Positions 51,842 to 60,544 of a stretch of DNA of 64,000 nt are shown here, in pieces; position 1 is the first letter of the stretch; each line of letters opens with the position of its first letter. Source of the stretch: Myroides sp. NP-2 (GTDB taxonomy: Bacteria > Bacteroidota > Bacteroidia > Flavobacteriales > Flavobacteriaceae); the NCBI RefSeq assembly GCF_014145665.1, contig NZ_JACHTD010000001.1:62001-126000 (forward strand). The letters are read 5' to 3'. The notes under the pieces were generated by a model. That model saw only the letters and a list, made by a program, of their open reading frames with translations. It made no database searches and was not told the origin of the DNA. The translations under genes were made by a program, and so were the position numbers.

Positions 51842-52041
51842 ATTTTATTTGTTAGATCTGTTGTAAACCAAGGTAATATTTATTTATTTTTTTTACAACT
51901 TTTTATTTTTTTTTATGGTGAATCGGAACAAATATTGTGATTTAGTTAGTTATGATGGGATTAATTCGATAGAATGAAGAGGAGGAATTGTATTCTGCTA
52001 TTAGTTGTAGAAGGGAGCTGTGGTTTATAATAAAAAGGTAG

Positions 52042-52049
52042 TATTTTTG
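52042..52049 (+). promoter_or_regulatory. -7 element for mvaD, with a good ribosome binding site
   Basis: TATTTTTG fits TAnnTTTG. AGAAAGGA stands directly before the ATG at 52067, one of the better Shine-Dalgarno-like sequences in the window. Confidence 0.55.
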
Positions 52050-52066
52050 TCAAAAAGAAGAAAGGA

Positions 52067-53158
52067 ATGACAAACGCAACTGATTTTATATTTGATGTGC
52101 AGCACAAGGCAGCAACTACTGTAGCAAGTGGCACATTCACTTGGAGTGCACCTAGTAATATTGCTCTTGTTAAATACTGGGGTAAAAAGGAGAATCAAAT
52201 TCCTGCGAATCCCTCCTTGAGTTTTACGTTGAGTAACTGCAAGACCATTACGACGTTAACTTTTACAAAGAAAGAAGAAAAGGGCATCCGATTTGATTTG
52301 CTGTTTGAGGGTAAGCCCAAAGAAGAGTTCAAACCTAAAATACAAAAATTCTTCGAGCGCATCTTGCCCTACTGTTCGTATATTGAAGATTATCATTTTA
52401 CGATTGATACAACCAATACATTTCCGCACAGTTCAGGTATTGCCTCTTCTGCATCAGGAATGGCTGCTATGGCGATGAATATCATGGCATTGGAGCAAGC
52501 ACTACATCCCGCTATGGAAACATCCTATTTTCATAAAAAAGCTTCTTTTTTAGCGCGTTTAGGTTCTGGCAGTGCGTGTAGAAGTGTTGTTGGCTCGATT
52601 GTTGTTTGGGGAGAACAAGCAGACGTTGAAGGAAGTTCAGATTTATATGGAATCGAAGCTCCTTTCGCTGTGCACCACAACTTTGAAAATTACCAAGATG
52701 TGATTTTGTTGGTCGACAAAGGTGAAAAACAAGTCTCCAGTACAGTAGGACACGATTTGATGCACAATCATCCCTTCGCAGCAGAACGCTTTAAACAAGC
52801 GCATCAAAATTTAAGTGCGCTTAAACAGATTCTTCAAACAGGAGATCTTACGCGTTTTATTGCTTTGGTTGAAAGCGAAGCACTAACGCTACACGCTATG
52901 ATGATGACCTCTATGCCGTATTTCATTTTGATGAAACCCAATACCCTACAGATTATCGAGAAAATCTGGGCATTTAGAGCTAAAACAGCAATTCCTATTT
53001 GCTTTACTTTAGATGCAGGAGCTAATGTACACGTACTCTTTCCTGAATCAGTAAAAGCAGAAGTGCTCGAATTTATTCGTGCGGATTTGAGCGTATTTTG
53101 TCAGAATGAACATTTTATTGAGGATAAAATGGGAAATGGAGCGTTATTAATTAAATAA
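52067..53158 (+). CDS. mvaD: Diphosphomevalonate decarboxylase
   Basis: 363 residues. Family signatures: FTWSAPSNIALVKYWGKKENQIPANPSLSFTLS near the start, TFPHSSGIASSASGMAAMAM (ATP-binding GHMP motif 2), LARLGSGSACRSVVGSIVVW and PICFTLDAGANVHVLFP. It decarboxylates mevalonate 5-diphosphate to isopentenyl diphosphate with ATP, in the cytoplasm, the last step of the mevalonate pathway. It stands apart from HMG-CoA reductase and mevalonate kinase, so these genes are scattered. Its own promoter is visible. Confidence 0.95.
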   Translation: MTNATDFIFDVQHKAATTVASGTFTWSAPSNIALVKYWGKKENQIPANPSLSFTLSNCKTITTLTFTKKEEKGIRFDLLFEGKPKEEFKPKIQKFFERILPYCSYIEDYHFTIDTTNTFPHSSGIASSASGMAAMAMNIMALEQALHPAMETSYFHKKASFLARLGSGSACRSVVGSIVVWGEQADVEGSSDLYGIEAPFAVHHNFENYQDVILLVDKGEKQVSSTVGHDLMHNHPFAAERFKQAHQNLSALKQILQTGDLTRFIALVESEALTLHAMMMTSMPYFILMKPNTLQIIEKIWAFRAKTAIPICFTLDAGANVHVLFPESVKAEVLEFIRADLSVFCQNEHFIEDKMGNGALLIK

Positions 53159-53211
53159 AAAATGCTAAATTTACAGTAGAAAAATAATATTTACTATAAA
53201 AACTTCAAGCT

Positions 53212-53610
53212 ATGAAAAATATTATAAAATTACTAGGACTAGTGATGTGTAGCTTGTTTACATATCAAGCAAGCGCACAAACTCCAATCGAAGATCAAAA
53301 TCCCAACTATCGTGTCAGTATGGAAAAATACATGATACTGAAGGATTCTCTTTTGGTTAATTTAGGAGAGACGGTTCACAATACGTACAAAGCGTACGAT
53401 TGGTATGAAGCAAAGCAAGAACGCAAAGCTTTGAGAAGACAATATCGTCATGAAGAACGCATGGCTCGAGCAAAATACGGACGTACGTACTATTCGGATT
53501 ACGGATATAACTACAATTACGGATACAACAATTACTATAGAAATTACAGCAATTGGAATTGGTTTCCGCGTATAGGCTTTAAAACTGGGAACTGGTGGTT
53601 CTCTATTTAG
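53212..53610 (+). CDS. Exported Tyr-rich hypothetical protein
   Basis: 132 residues with a signal peptide (IIKLLGLVMCSLFTYQASA). The mature part has a charged helical region (EAKQERKALRRQYRHEERMARAKYG) followed by a Tyr/Asn-rich tail (about residues 95-120: YNYNYGYNNYYRNYSN) and a short WNWFPRIGF end. Low-complexity tail; no domain known. First gene of a run with the LpoB-like and COG3014 lipoproteins, so an envelope role is inferred. Confidence 0.65.
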   Translation: MKNIIKLLGLVMCSLFTYQASAQTPIEDQNPNYRVSMEKYMILKDSLLVNLGETVHNTYKAYDWYEAKQERKALRRQYRHEERMARAKYGRTYYSDYGYNYNYGYNNYYRNYSNWNWFPRIGFKTGNWWFSI

Positions 53611-53642
53611 TTAGGAAAAAATAATGAATAATAAAAAAAAGT

Positions 53643-54236
53643 ATGCAAATTAGAAAGATAGCATTAGCTGCAATTTTAGCGGCTTCAGGTTTATTTATCA
53701 CGTCTTGTGGTCGTCAAGTAACCAGAGTAAGTACAGAGGAAACAATTGACCTCAGTGGTAGATGGAATAATTCAGATTCGAGAGAAGTGGCTCAGCAAAT
53801 GACAAGACAAGTACTTGATGGTAATTGGATTGGAGACTTTCAAGATGAGAACAACAACAAGAAACCAGTAGTTATCGTGGGCATGGTATACAACAAAAGC
53901 CATGAGCATATTGACGCAGAAACATTCGTAAAAGACGTAGAGCAATCATTCATCCAGTCTGGACGTGTACGCTTAGTACAAGGAGGTAAAAAACGCGATG
54001 AACTTAGAGGTGAGCGTGCAGATCAACAAACGAATGCATCAGCTTCTTCTATGAAACAATTCGGTCTAGAACAAGGAGCAGACTTTATGTTGCAAGGTTC
54101 TATCAACTCTATTGTAGACTCACACAAAAAGAAAAAAGTTGTTTACTATCAAGTTAATTTAGAATTAACGAATCTACAAACGAATGAAGTAGTTTGGATC
54201 GGAGACAAAAAGATAGCGAAATACGTAAAAAACTAA
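53643..54236 (+). CDS. LpoB-like penicillin-binding protein activator lipoprotein
   Basis: 197 residues. Lipoprotein leader AAILAASGLFITSCGRQ (Cys at about residue 23), then VSTEETIDLSGRWNNSDSREVAQQM, PVVIVGMVYNKSHEHIDAETFVKDVEQSF and LEQGADFMLQGSINSIVD, as in the LpoB/COG3417 family. LpoB activates the peptidoglycan synthase PBP1b from the outer membrane in Enterobacteria. The family is seen here but the same partner has not been shown. It is between the Tyr-rich exported protein and the COG3014 gene. Confidence 0.82.
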   Translation: MQIRKIALAAILAASGLFITSCGRQVTRVSTEETIDLSGRWNNSDSREVAQQMTRQVLDGNWIGDFQDENNNKKPVVIVGMVYNKSHEHIDAETFVKDVEQSFIQSGRVRLVQGGKKRDELRGERADQQTNASASSMKQFGLEQGADFMLQGSINSIVDSHKKKKVVYYQVNLELTNLQTNEVVWIGDKKIAKYVKN

Positions 54237-54247
54237 ATTTATAATTG

Positions 54248-55672
54248 ATGGTTTTCAATCGAACCATAGCTTCCATAACAAAAACATTAGTGCCTGTGGC
54301 ACTAATGTTTTTCGTGTTTGGATGCGCGACCTATCACGATCGAATTACAGATTATTACCAACGCATGATCCATGAAGACTATGTTGGAGCAGAAAGCGCA
54401 TTGGATAAAAATAAACTGTTGCAGAAATCGAGAAACCTCTTGCTATTCTATATGGAGAAAGGAAGAGTAGAACACCTAAAAGGCAATTATGCCCTGAGTA
54501 ATCAATACCTCAATAAAGCAGATCTTTTAATTGAAGACCAGGTTACCCAATTTGGTGACGTTATGGTTGGACTTTTTTTAAATTCGATGTCCCAAAGTTA
54601 TAAGGGAGAAGAGTTTGAAATTTTTATGCTGCATTATTACAAAGCGCTAAACTATTTATTCCAAGGACAGGCACAGGACGCTCTGGTAGAAGCACGTCGT
54701 ATTTCTCTTCAAAACTACGAACAAGGAGATAAATATAACAACAAAACTACGCGTTATTCCAAAGATGCTTTTTCATTAAATTTACAAGGACTTATCTACG
54801 AATCAACAGGAAATTACAACGATGCTTTTATCGCTTACCGCAATGCGGTGGAGGTGTATCAAAGTGCGGTTGGTGGCTTGTATTATGGGGTAAGTATCCC
54901 AGAAAATTTAAAGTATGACGCCATGAATATGGCTTATAAATTGGGCTTTACCAATGATTTACGCAAGTTTGAAAAAGACTTTGGTACTACTTTTAAGCCG
55001 TTTAAAACAGCTGAAGGTGGTGAGTTAGTGGTGTTTTGGGAAAATGGAACTGCGCCAATTAAAGAAGAAGAGAATATTATGTTCTCTCTGATTAAAGGCG
55101 ATAGTGGTGCCTTGGTATTTACCAATGCCTTAGGAGTAATGATTCCTTTAGATTTTGGGATTGCAGGACATACTGACTTGAGTGATGTACACAGCGTGAA
55201 TATTGCCTATCCAAAGTATATTAGCACACCCGTTCCCTTCGCCAAAGCACAAGTGCAAGTAAACGGTACAGCGACTTATGTTTTAGAAAAGGTACAAGAT
55301 ATTGATGTTGTAGCGGTAGCAACCCTACAAGAACGAGCAGGAAAAGAATTAGGTAAGATTTTAACGCGTTTAGCGGTTAAAAAATCAGCAGAATATGCTG
55401 TGAAATCCGTAGCGAGATCCAATGATAATAACGCGGTTCTAGAAGGAGTAGGTTTGGGGCTGCAATTGTATAATTTATTTTCAGAGAAGGCAGATACCCG
55501 AAATTGGCAAACCCTACCTGCAGAGATAAAATATGCGCGCATTCCGTTAGCTAAAGGTAAAAATCAGTTGACTTTTGACTTACAAAGGCCCAACGGTCCA
55601 TCGGTAAAACAAGAGGTGGAAATCGAATCCAAAGGAAACTTACAGTTTTACAACTTCGCAACAATGCGCTAG
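54248..55672 (+). CDS. COG3014-type lipoprotein with TPR-like repeats
   Basis: 474 residues. The leader KTLVPVALMFFVFGCATYHDR contains a lipobox (VFGC). About residues 30-200 are helical TPR-like (GKGRVEHLKGNYALSNQYLNKADLLI-like text 'GRVEHLKGNYALSNQYLNK', ALNYLFQGQAQDALVEARRISLQNYEQ, QGLIYESTGNYNDAFIAYRNAVEVY). The C-terminal half is beta-type and ends PSVKQEVEIESKGNLQFYNFATMR. It is known to occur next to LpoB-like genes and is of unknown function. ATG 54248 is used; an in-frame TTG at 54245 is one codon upstream. Confidence 0.75.
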   Translation: MVFNRTIASITKTLVPVALMFFVFGCATYHDRITDYYQRMIHEDYVGAESALDKNKLLQKSRNLLLFYMEKGRVEHLKGNYALSNQYLNKADLLIEDQVTQFGDVMVGLFLNSMSQSYKGEEFEIFMLHYYKALNYLFQGQAQDALVEARRISLQNYEQGDKYNNKTTRYSKDAFSLNLQGLIYESTGNYNDAFIAYRNAVEVYQSAVGGLYYGVSIPENLKYDAMNMAYKLGFTNDLRKFEKDFGTTFKPFKTAEGGELVVFWENGTAPIKEEENIMFSLIKGDSGALVFTNALGVMIPLDFGIAGHTDLSDVHSVNIAYPKYISTPVPFAKAQVQVNGTATYVLEKVQDIDVVAVATLQERAGKELGKILTRLAVKKSAEYAVKSVARSNDNNAVLEGVGLGLQLYNLFSEKADTRNWQTLPAEIKYARIPLAKGKNQLTFDLQRPNGPSVKQEVEIESKGNLQFYNFATMR

Positions 55673-55678
55673 AAAATC

Positions 55679-56032
55679 ATGACGAAAAATAAAAAGTGCA
55701 CCCACTGCAAAGCTGCAATCACCTGCCAATCGGAGCAGATTGATCGCTGTGAGTGTAGCCAAGTACAACTCCATCCCGATACACGCGTTTTCTTGCGTAG
55801 CTCTTTTCACAAGTGTTTGTGCAATGCCTGTCTAGAACAAATGAATCTGTTAGTTGCTCAAGCAAAAACGGAAGTGTTTCCGCGAAAGCGAAATGAAATG
55901 GTCGAAGGCAAGCACTACTATGTTGAAAACGGGTATTTTGTATTTACCGAACTCTATCATTTCCTCAAGGGACAATGCTGCCAAAATGGTTGTCGTCATT
56001 GTGTTTATGGTTTTAAAAATCGGTATTTATAG
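55679..56032 (+). CDS. Cysteine-rich CWC + DUF5522 protein
   Basis: 117 residues with two Cys-rich parts: an N-terminal CWC-like zinc ribbon (KKCTHCKAAITCQSEQIDRCECSQ, then CLCNACLEQM) and a C-terminal DUF5522-like segment (KHYYVENGYFVFTELYHFLKGQCCQNGCRHCVYGF). Each half occurs as a separate protein in other bacteria; here they are fused. Probably a metal-binding cytoplasmic protein. Its start is 6 bases after the COG3014 gene. Confidence 0.8.
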   Translation: MTKNKKCTHCKAAITCQSEQIDRCECSQVQLHPDTRVFLRSSFHKCLCNACLEQMNLLVAQAKTEVFPRKRNEMVEGKHYYVENGYFVFTELYHFLKGQCCQNGCRHCVYGFKNRYL

Positions 56033-56074
56033 AAAAAAAATAAAACAAAACCACCTAAGCGTGAATATTATACG

Positions 56075-56082
56075 TACCTTTG
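56075..56082 (+). promoter_or_regulatory. -7 element for the mevalonate kinase gene
   Basis: TACCTTTG fits TAnnTTTG and ends 24 bases before ATG 56107. Confidence 0.5.
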
Positions 56083-56106
56083 GGGGGTAAATTACTTTTA
56101 TAAGCT

Positions 56107-57045
56107 ATGAAAGGACCTTTATTTTATTCTAAAATTCTTTTATTCGGAGAATACGGAATTATAAAAGACTCAAAAGGATTATCAATTCCCTATAATTTTT
56201 ATAAGGGAGCCTTGAAAATGGATGAAAACCTAGAGGGATTCGCCAAAAAATCAAATGAATATTTGAGAAATTTTGCTGCCTATCTTGTCGATATGCAGGA
56301 AGCGGAGCCTGAATTGGTGCAATTTGATATGGATCGATTACAAGCAGAAATTGAAAGCGGATTGTATTTTGATTCGAGTATTCCTCAAGGTTACGGTGTA
56401 GGAAGTAGCGGAGCTTTGGTTGCTGCAATCTACGACCAATATGCATTTGATAAAATTACGGTACTGGAAAATTTAAGCAAAGATAAATTGCTAAAGCTGA
56501 AAGGGATTTTCGGTAAAATGGAAGCTTTCTTTCACGGTACAAGTTCAGGACTTGATCCATTGAACAGCTATTTAAGTCTGCCGATTTTAATTAATTCAAA
56601 AGATAATATCGAGCCAACAGGCATTCCTTCTCAAAGTTTAGACGGAAAAGGTGCGGTGTTTTTAATCGATTCTGGAATTGTTGGAGAAACTGCTCCAATG
56701 GTGACTATCTTTATGGAAAAATTAAAAGAGCAAGGGTTCAGAAAAGTGTTGAAAGAAGAGTTTATCAAACACACCGATGCTTGTGTAGAGAATTTCTTGA
56801 AAGGAGATTTGAAAGCCTTGTTCAACAATACAAAAGAACTTTCCTCTGTGGTGTTTAACCATTTTAAACCCATGATTCCAGAGCAATTTCACAATGTGTG
56901 GCAAAAGGGAATCGAAACCAATGACTACTATTTAAAACTATGTGGTTCTGGTGGAGGAGGGTACATCTTAGGATTTACACCCGATATTGACAAAGCAAAA
57001 GAAACGCTTAAAGATTACAAACTAGAAGTAGTCTACCAATTTTAA
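56107..57045 (+). CDS. Mevalonate kinase (GHMP kinase)
   Basis: 312 residues. GHMP motif 1 SKILLFGEYGIIKDSKGLSIPYNF, motif 2 DSSIPQGYGVGSSGALVAAIYD, and motif 3 LKLCGSGGGGYILGF. The sequence PLFYSKILLFGEYGIIKD and the middle MEAFFHGTSSGLDPLNSYLSLP match mevalonate kinases. It phosphorylates mevalonate at C5 with ATP. It is followed by the UbiA gene after 54 bases and is probably co-transcribed with it. GHMP kinases can be misnamed by substrate, so mevalonate is likely but not certain. Confidence 0.9.
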   Translation: MKGPLFYSKILLFGEYGIIKDSKGLSIPYNFYKGALKMDENLEGFAKKSNEYLRNFAAYLVDMQEAEPELVQFDMDRLQAEIESGLYFDSSIPQGYGVGSSGALVAAIYDQYAFDKITVLENLSKDKLLKLKGIFGKMEAFFHGTSSGLDPLNSYLSLPILINSKDNIEPTGIPSQSLDGKGAVFLIDSGIVGETAPMVTIFMEKLKEQGFRKVLKEEFIKHTDACVENFLKGDLKALFNNTKELSSVVFNHFKPMIPEQFHNVWQKGIETNDYYLKLCGSGGGGYILGFTPDIDKAKETLKDYKLEVVYQF

Positions 57046-57099
57046 GCCCAAAACATAAAGAATGTTATAACCTTTTTTATTAACCGCGAAAAATATAAT

Positions 57100-58023
57100 A
57101 TGTTATCTAGGAAAAATAAAATCCTCTTAGCTAAAATATTCAGTTTGTTTTCTGTGGTGAGAGGTTATAACATTTTTGTTATAATTTTAGCCCAGTATCT
57201 AGCGTCAATTTTTATTTTTGCTCCTGAAAAAAGAGCTTTAGACGTTATCTTAGACTGGCGATTATTCCTTATTATCTTATCATCGGCTTTAGCAATCGCT
57301 TCCGGTTATATTATCAACAATTTTTACGACGCTGAAAAAGATTTAATTAATCGTCCAACTAAATCTATGCTGGATCGATTAGTCAGTCAAACCACAAAAT
57401 TAAGGGTGTACTTCCTACTTAATTTCTTGTCTGTTTGTATTGTGCTGCCTGTTTCTCTACATGGAGCTATCTTTTTTTCGGTATATATTTTTCTGTTGTG
57501 GTTCTATTCTCATAAGCTGAAAAAGTATCCTATCATTGGAAATTTATTGGCCTCTCTCTTGGCAATACTGCCTTTTTTTGCCATCTTAATGTATTTCCAA
57601 TCCTTCCATGTTTCTATTTTTATTCATGCTTTTTTCTTGTATTTGATTATGCTTATTCGCGAAATCATGAAAGATTTAGAGAATATCAGAGGCGATTTTG
57701 CCAATAACTATCAAACAATTCCCGTGCGCTTTGGCGAACGCGTAGCAAAGGAAATTATAAGTGGAGTTTTTGTCTTGGCCCTGATTCCAGTTTACCTAAT
57801 GACCGTGCGCTATGATGTTGGGTATATGATTTATTATTTTTATTTCAGTATCGTTCTCTTGCTCTTCTTTTTGATCAAACTTTGGAGGTCAGAAACTACA
57901 CAAGAATATCATCGACTTCACTTTTTACTCAAACTTTTACTTTTGTTAGGGGTATTGTCTATCGTGCTAATCAAGCCAAATGTTTTGGCAAGTGGTAAGT
58001 ATCTTTTAGAAGAGACTTTATAA
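57100..58023 (+). CDS. UbiA-family prenyltransferase (geranylgeranylglycerol-phosphate geranylgeranyltransferase-like)
   Basis: 307 residues and about 8 membrane helices. The two UbiA aspartate motifs are visible: INNFYDAEKDLINRPTK (N-x3-D-x3-D) and REIMKDLENIRGDFAN (D-x6-D type). The membrane protein transfers a polyprenyl group onto an acceptor, of the kind annotated as geranylgeranylglycerol-phosphate geranylgeranyltransferase in Flavobacteria. It follows mevalonate kinase, so supply and use of the prenyl diphosphate lie together. The exact acceptor is unknown. Confidence 0.87.
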   Translation: MLSRKNKILLAKIFSLFSVVRGYNIFVIILAQYLASIFIFAPEKRALDVILDWRLFLIILSSALAIASGYIINNFYDAEKDLINRPTKSMLDRLVSQTTKLRVYFLLNFLSVCIVLPVSLHGAIFFSVYIFLLWFYSHKLKKYPIIGNLLASLLAILPFFAILMYFQSFHVSIFIHAFFLYLIMLIREIMKDLENIRGDFANNYQTIPVRFGERVAKEIISGVFVLALIPVYLMTVRYDVGYMIYYFYFSIVLLLFFLIKLWRSETTQEYHRLHFLLKLLLLLGVLSIVLIKPNVLASGKYLLEETL

Positions 58024-58039
58024 TTAAACCCTATATTTT

Positions 58040-58079
58040 TTTGTATATTGAAATAAAAGACGGAGTTTGTCTATCTTTG
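58040..58079 (+). promoter_or_regulatory. Promoter of the rRNA pseudouridine synthase
   Basis: TTG at 58048-58050, a 21-base spacer and TATCTTTG at 58072-58079. This excludes the TTG start at 58067, which lies inside the -7 element region. Confidence 0.6.
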
Positions 58080-58093
58080 CAAAAATATTTAAT

Positions 58094-58984
58094 ATGAATA
58101 ACGGTAAATCAGGTTCTAGAAAAAACCAATCTAATCGCAGTGGTAAACCAAAAACTGGTGGAGCAAAACCTTTCCAGAAGCGAGCTAGTCAAGGACAAGG
58201 AACACAAAAACCAAAGCCTTCTGCTAGAACATTCGATAAAAAACCAAAAGTTGCAGCTGCTCCAAAAGTAGATAATGGAGAGATGCGCTTAAATAAGTAT
58301 ATTAGTAATTCTGGTGTATGCTCTCGAAGAGATGCGGATTTATATATTGTTTCGGGTAACGTAAAAGTAAACGGAGAAATTGTAACTGAATTAGGATACA
58401 AAGTAAAGGTAACTGATGTTGTAAACTTTGATGGAATGGTGATTACACCAGAAAAGAAAGTTTATATTGTGTTGAATAAGCCTAAAGGATTCTCTACAAT
58501 TAATGAAGATATTGTCAGTCAGGAGAATGTTTTGAGTTTAGTTAAAGGTGCTTCTAAATCACCAATAGCGCCCGTGGGACGTATGGATAAAAGTACGTTA
58601 GGCTTAATGATTTTTACGAATGATACGAATCTGATTCAAAAATTAAGTTCACCTGAACAGCGTTCATCAAAAATGTACCAAGTTTCTTTGGATCGCAATT
58701 TGAAATACGAAGATTTGGAACGTGTGCAAAAGGGAATTTATATTGAGGAAAAACGCGTGTTTGTCGAAGATGTTGCTTATGTAGAAAATCAACCGAAAAC
58801 AGAAATCGGCATTAAACTAAAAGCGTCTAACGTTAAATTAGTTCGCGCTTTATTCGAATCATTGGATTATAACGTATTGAAAGTGGATCGCGTTATGTAC
58901 GGATCAATCACAAAATGGAACTTACCAAGAGGGAAATGGAGATTCCTAACGGATGAAGAAGTTCGCAGCTTGCAGCAAGGATAA
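58094..58984 (+). CDS. rRNA pseudouridine synthase (RsuA/RluB family)
   Basis: 296 residues. A basic, low-complexity N-terminal tail (about 60 residues, Lys/Gly/Ser/Pro rich) precedes an S4 RNA-binding domain (MRLNKYISNSGVCSRRDADLYIVSGNVKVNGE). The synthase core carries VGRMDKSTLGLMIFTND, with the catalytic Asp after GRMD, and a C-terminal KVDRVMYGSITKWNLPRGKWRFL. Isomerises uridines in rRNA. ATG 58094 is chosen because the longer ORF from TTG 58067 would start within the promoter. A terminator follows 80 bases later. Confidence 0.93.
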   Translation: MNNGKSGSRKNQSNRSGKPKTGGAKPFQKRASQGQGTQKPKPSARTFDKKPKVAAAPKVDNGEMRLNKYISNSGVCSRRDADLYIVSGNVKVNGEIVTELGYKVKVTDVVNFDGMVITPEKKVYIVLNKPKGFSTINEDIVSQENVLSLVKGASKSPIAPVGRMDKSTLGLMIFTNDTNLIQKLSSPEQRSSKMYQVSLDRNLKYEDLERVQKGIYIEEKRVFVEDVAYVENQPKTEIGIKLKASNVKLVRALFESLDYNVLKVDRVMYGSITKWNLPRGKWRFLTDEEVRSLQQG

Positions 58985-59054
58985 CCAAATGATGACCCTC
59001 CCTTAATAGGAGTTTTTTCATTAAAACAAAATATAGAATGCTTTCTGAGCATAT

Positions 59055-59092
59055 AAAAAAACGCGAGGCCTTTTTAGACTTCGCGTTTTTTT
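59055..59092 (+). terminator. Terminator after the pseudouridine synthase gene
   Basis: AAAAAAACGCGA (59055-59066) / TCGCGTTTTTTT (59081-59092), loop of 14. Confidence 0.85.
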
Positions 59093-59161
59093 TAAGTGAA
59101 AAGGGTGGGGGCACTTCTCCTCTCTAATTTCTCATCATCCCTTGGAATGAGCGCTTTACTG

Positions 59162-59692
59162 TTAGGCTAAAACAAACTGTGTTTCGATATCGAAATTAAT
59201 CTCTTCGCTAACTAATAGTCCACCAGCTTCCAATGCGGTGTTCCAGTTCAAATTCCAGTCTTTTCTGTTTACTTTTCCAGTTAGGGCTAAAGCAACCTTG
59301 GCATTTCCCCAAGGGTCAATAATAACACCACTGTATTCGGCATTTAATTTAATTGTCTTGCTTACCCCATGCATGGTTAATGTTCCTTCCACGCTATAGT
59401 GTGTTTCTCCTTTTTTCTCAATTTTTGTTGAGGTAAATGTTAGCGTAGGGAATTTTTCTACGTCCAAGAAATCCGCGCTTCTCAAGTGATTATCGCGATC
59501 TGTATTGTTGGTGTCAATTGAAGCTGCTTGTGCTTCAAAATGAATGCTACTTTCTTCAAAATTGTCATTGGCCAACTGTAATGAGGCTTGATAATCTTGG
59601 AATGACCCTCTTACATTGGTAAACATCATATGTTTGATTTTGAATCCAATTAAGGAGTGTGTCGTATCAATTATCCATTTTTTAGTTTCCAT
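59162..59692 (-). CDS. YceI family protein
   Basis: 176 residues. METKKWIIDTTHSLIGFKIKHMMFTNVRGSF and the later TLTMHGVSKTIKLNAEYSGV are typical of the YceI lipocalin-like fold that binds isoprenoid-type lipids. Unlike most, it has no signal peptide and so appears cytoplasmic. Length normal (about 170-190). 24 bases downstream of the pirin gene, and co-transcribed with it from the promoter near 60473. Confidence 0.93.
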   Translation of the reverse strand: METKKWIIDTTHSLIGFKIKHMMFTNVRGSFQDYQASLQLANDNFEESSIHFEAQAASIDTNNTDRDNHLRSADFLDVEKFPTLTFTSTKIEKKGETHYSVEGTLTMHGVSKTIKLNAEYSGVIIDPWGNAKVALALTGKVNRKDWNLNWNTALEAGGLLVSEEINFDIETQFVLA

Positions 59693-59716
59693 TTTGTTGT
59701 TGTTTTATGTTAGTAA

Positions 59717-60448
59717 TTATTGTAAGTAACTAGGCAATTCCATGGGTACTTCCATGAGTAATAGTTGTGCATCGGTTGTAGCGTGTACGGTTAGGTTTTC
59801 AATATCCCAAATACCGATGGCATCTCTGCGGTTCAGGCTGTGTTCGTTTACAGTAATGCTCCCCTCCAATACAAAAAGGTAAAGGCCGTTGCTATTGTCT
59901 TTTACGTTATATGTCAATTCCTTGTTTTGGTCCAGGTCAGCGCGGTGAAACCAAGCATTCTGGTGAATCCATGCTCCTGCATCATCGGGATTTGGCGATA
60001 AAATCTGATCCCAATTGTTTTTGCGATTCGCTACATCCAACGGAAGTTGTTGATATCGCGGGCTAACGTTTAGGGTATGGGGGAATAACCAGATCTGTAA
60101 GAATTCAGAGGCTTCTGTCTCACTTGGATTAAATTCACTGTGTTGTACGCCAGTACCAGCACTCATAACTTGGATTTCATTTACCTGAATGGTTTCTCCA
60201 TGTCCCATGCTATCTTTATGGGCTAAGCTTCCTTTGAGTGGAATGGAGATAATTTCCATATTCTCGTGTGGATGCGTTCCAAACCCCATGCCTGGAGCAA
60301 CGAAATCATCGTTCAATACACGCAGTACACCAAAGTGTACACGGTCGTTGTTTCTGTAATTCGCAAAGCTAAAGGTATGGTGTGATTTCAACCATCCGTG
60401 GTCTGCATGACCTCTCGTATCTGCTGGGTATAAAATATAGTTGTTCAT
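59717..60448 (-). CDS. Pirin family protein (YhaK-like)
   Basis: About 243 residues. N-terminal YPADTRGHADHGWLKSHHTFSFANY, metal-binding FGTHPHENMEIISIPLKGSLAHKDSMG (His cluster), then GTGVQHSEFNP and the C-terminal beta-barrel. Pirins are cupin-type iron proteins, some with quercetinase activity. The start is ATG 60448 (MNNYILYPA), not 60472, as the latter lies inside the -7 element. The repeat array lies upstream of its promoter. Confidence 0.9.
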   Translation of the reverse strand: MNNYILYPADTRGHADHGWLKSHHTFSFANYRNNDRVHFGVLRVLNDDFVAPGMGFGTHPHENMEIISIPLKGSLAHKDSMGHGETIQVNEIQVMSAGTGVQHSEFNPSETEASEFLQIWLFPHTLNVSPRYQQLPLDVANRKNNWDQILSPNPDDAGAWIHQNAWFHRADLDQNKELTYNVKDNSNGLYLFVLEGSITVNEHSLNRRDAIGIWDIENLTVHATTDAQLLLMEVPMELPSYLQ

Positions 60449-60469
60449 AGCTGTATTAATTTTGTTATA

Positions 60470-60477
60470 CAAATGTA
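60470..60477 (-). promoter_or_regulatory. -7 element for the pirin/YceI genes
   Basis: On the minus strand TACATTTG fits TAnnTTTG and lies about 22 bases before ATG 60448. Confidence 0.6.
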
Positions 60478-60544
60478 CAGCTAATCAAGGGGTTAGTCGC
60501 TTAATGTAGGTTAAGAAATAGGAGGTGGGAAACCGAAACTCTGT

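Noticed and set aside
58067..58093. TTG start for the pseudouridine synthase
   Set aside because: It lies in the promoter -7 element (58072-58079); ATG 58094 is after it.
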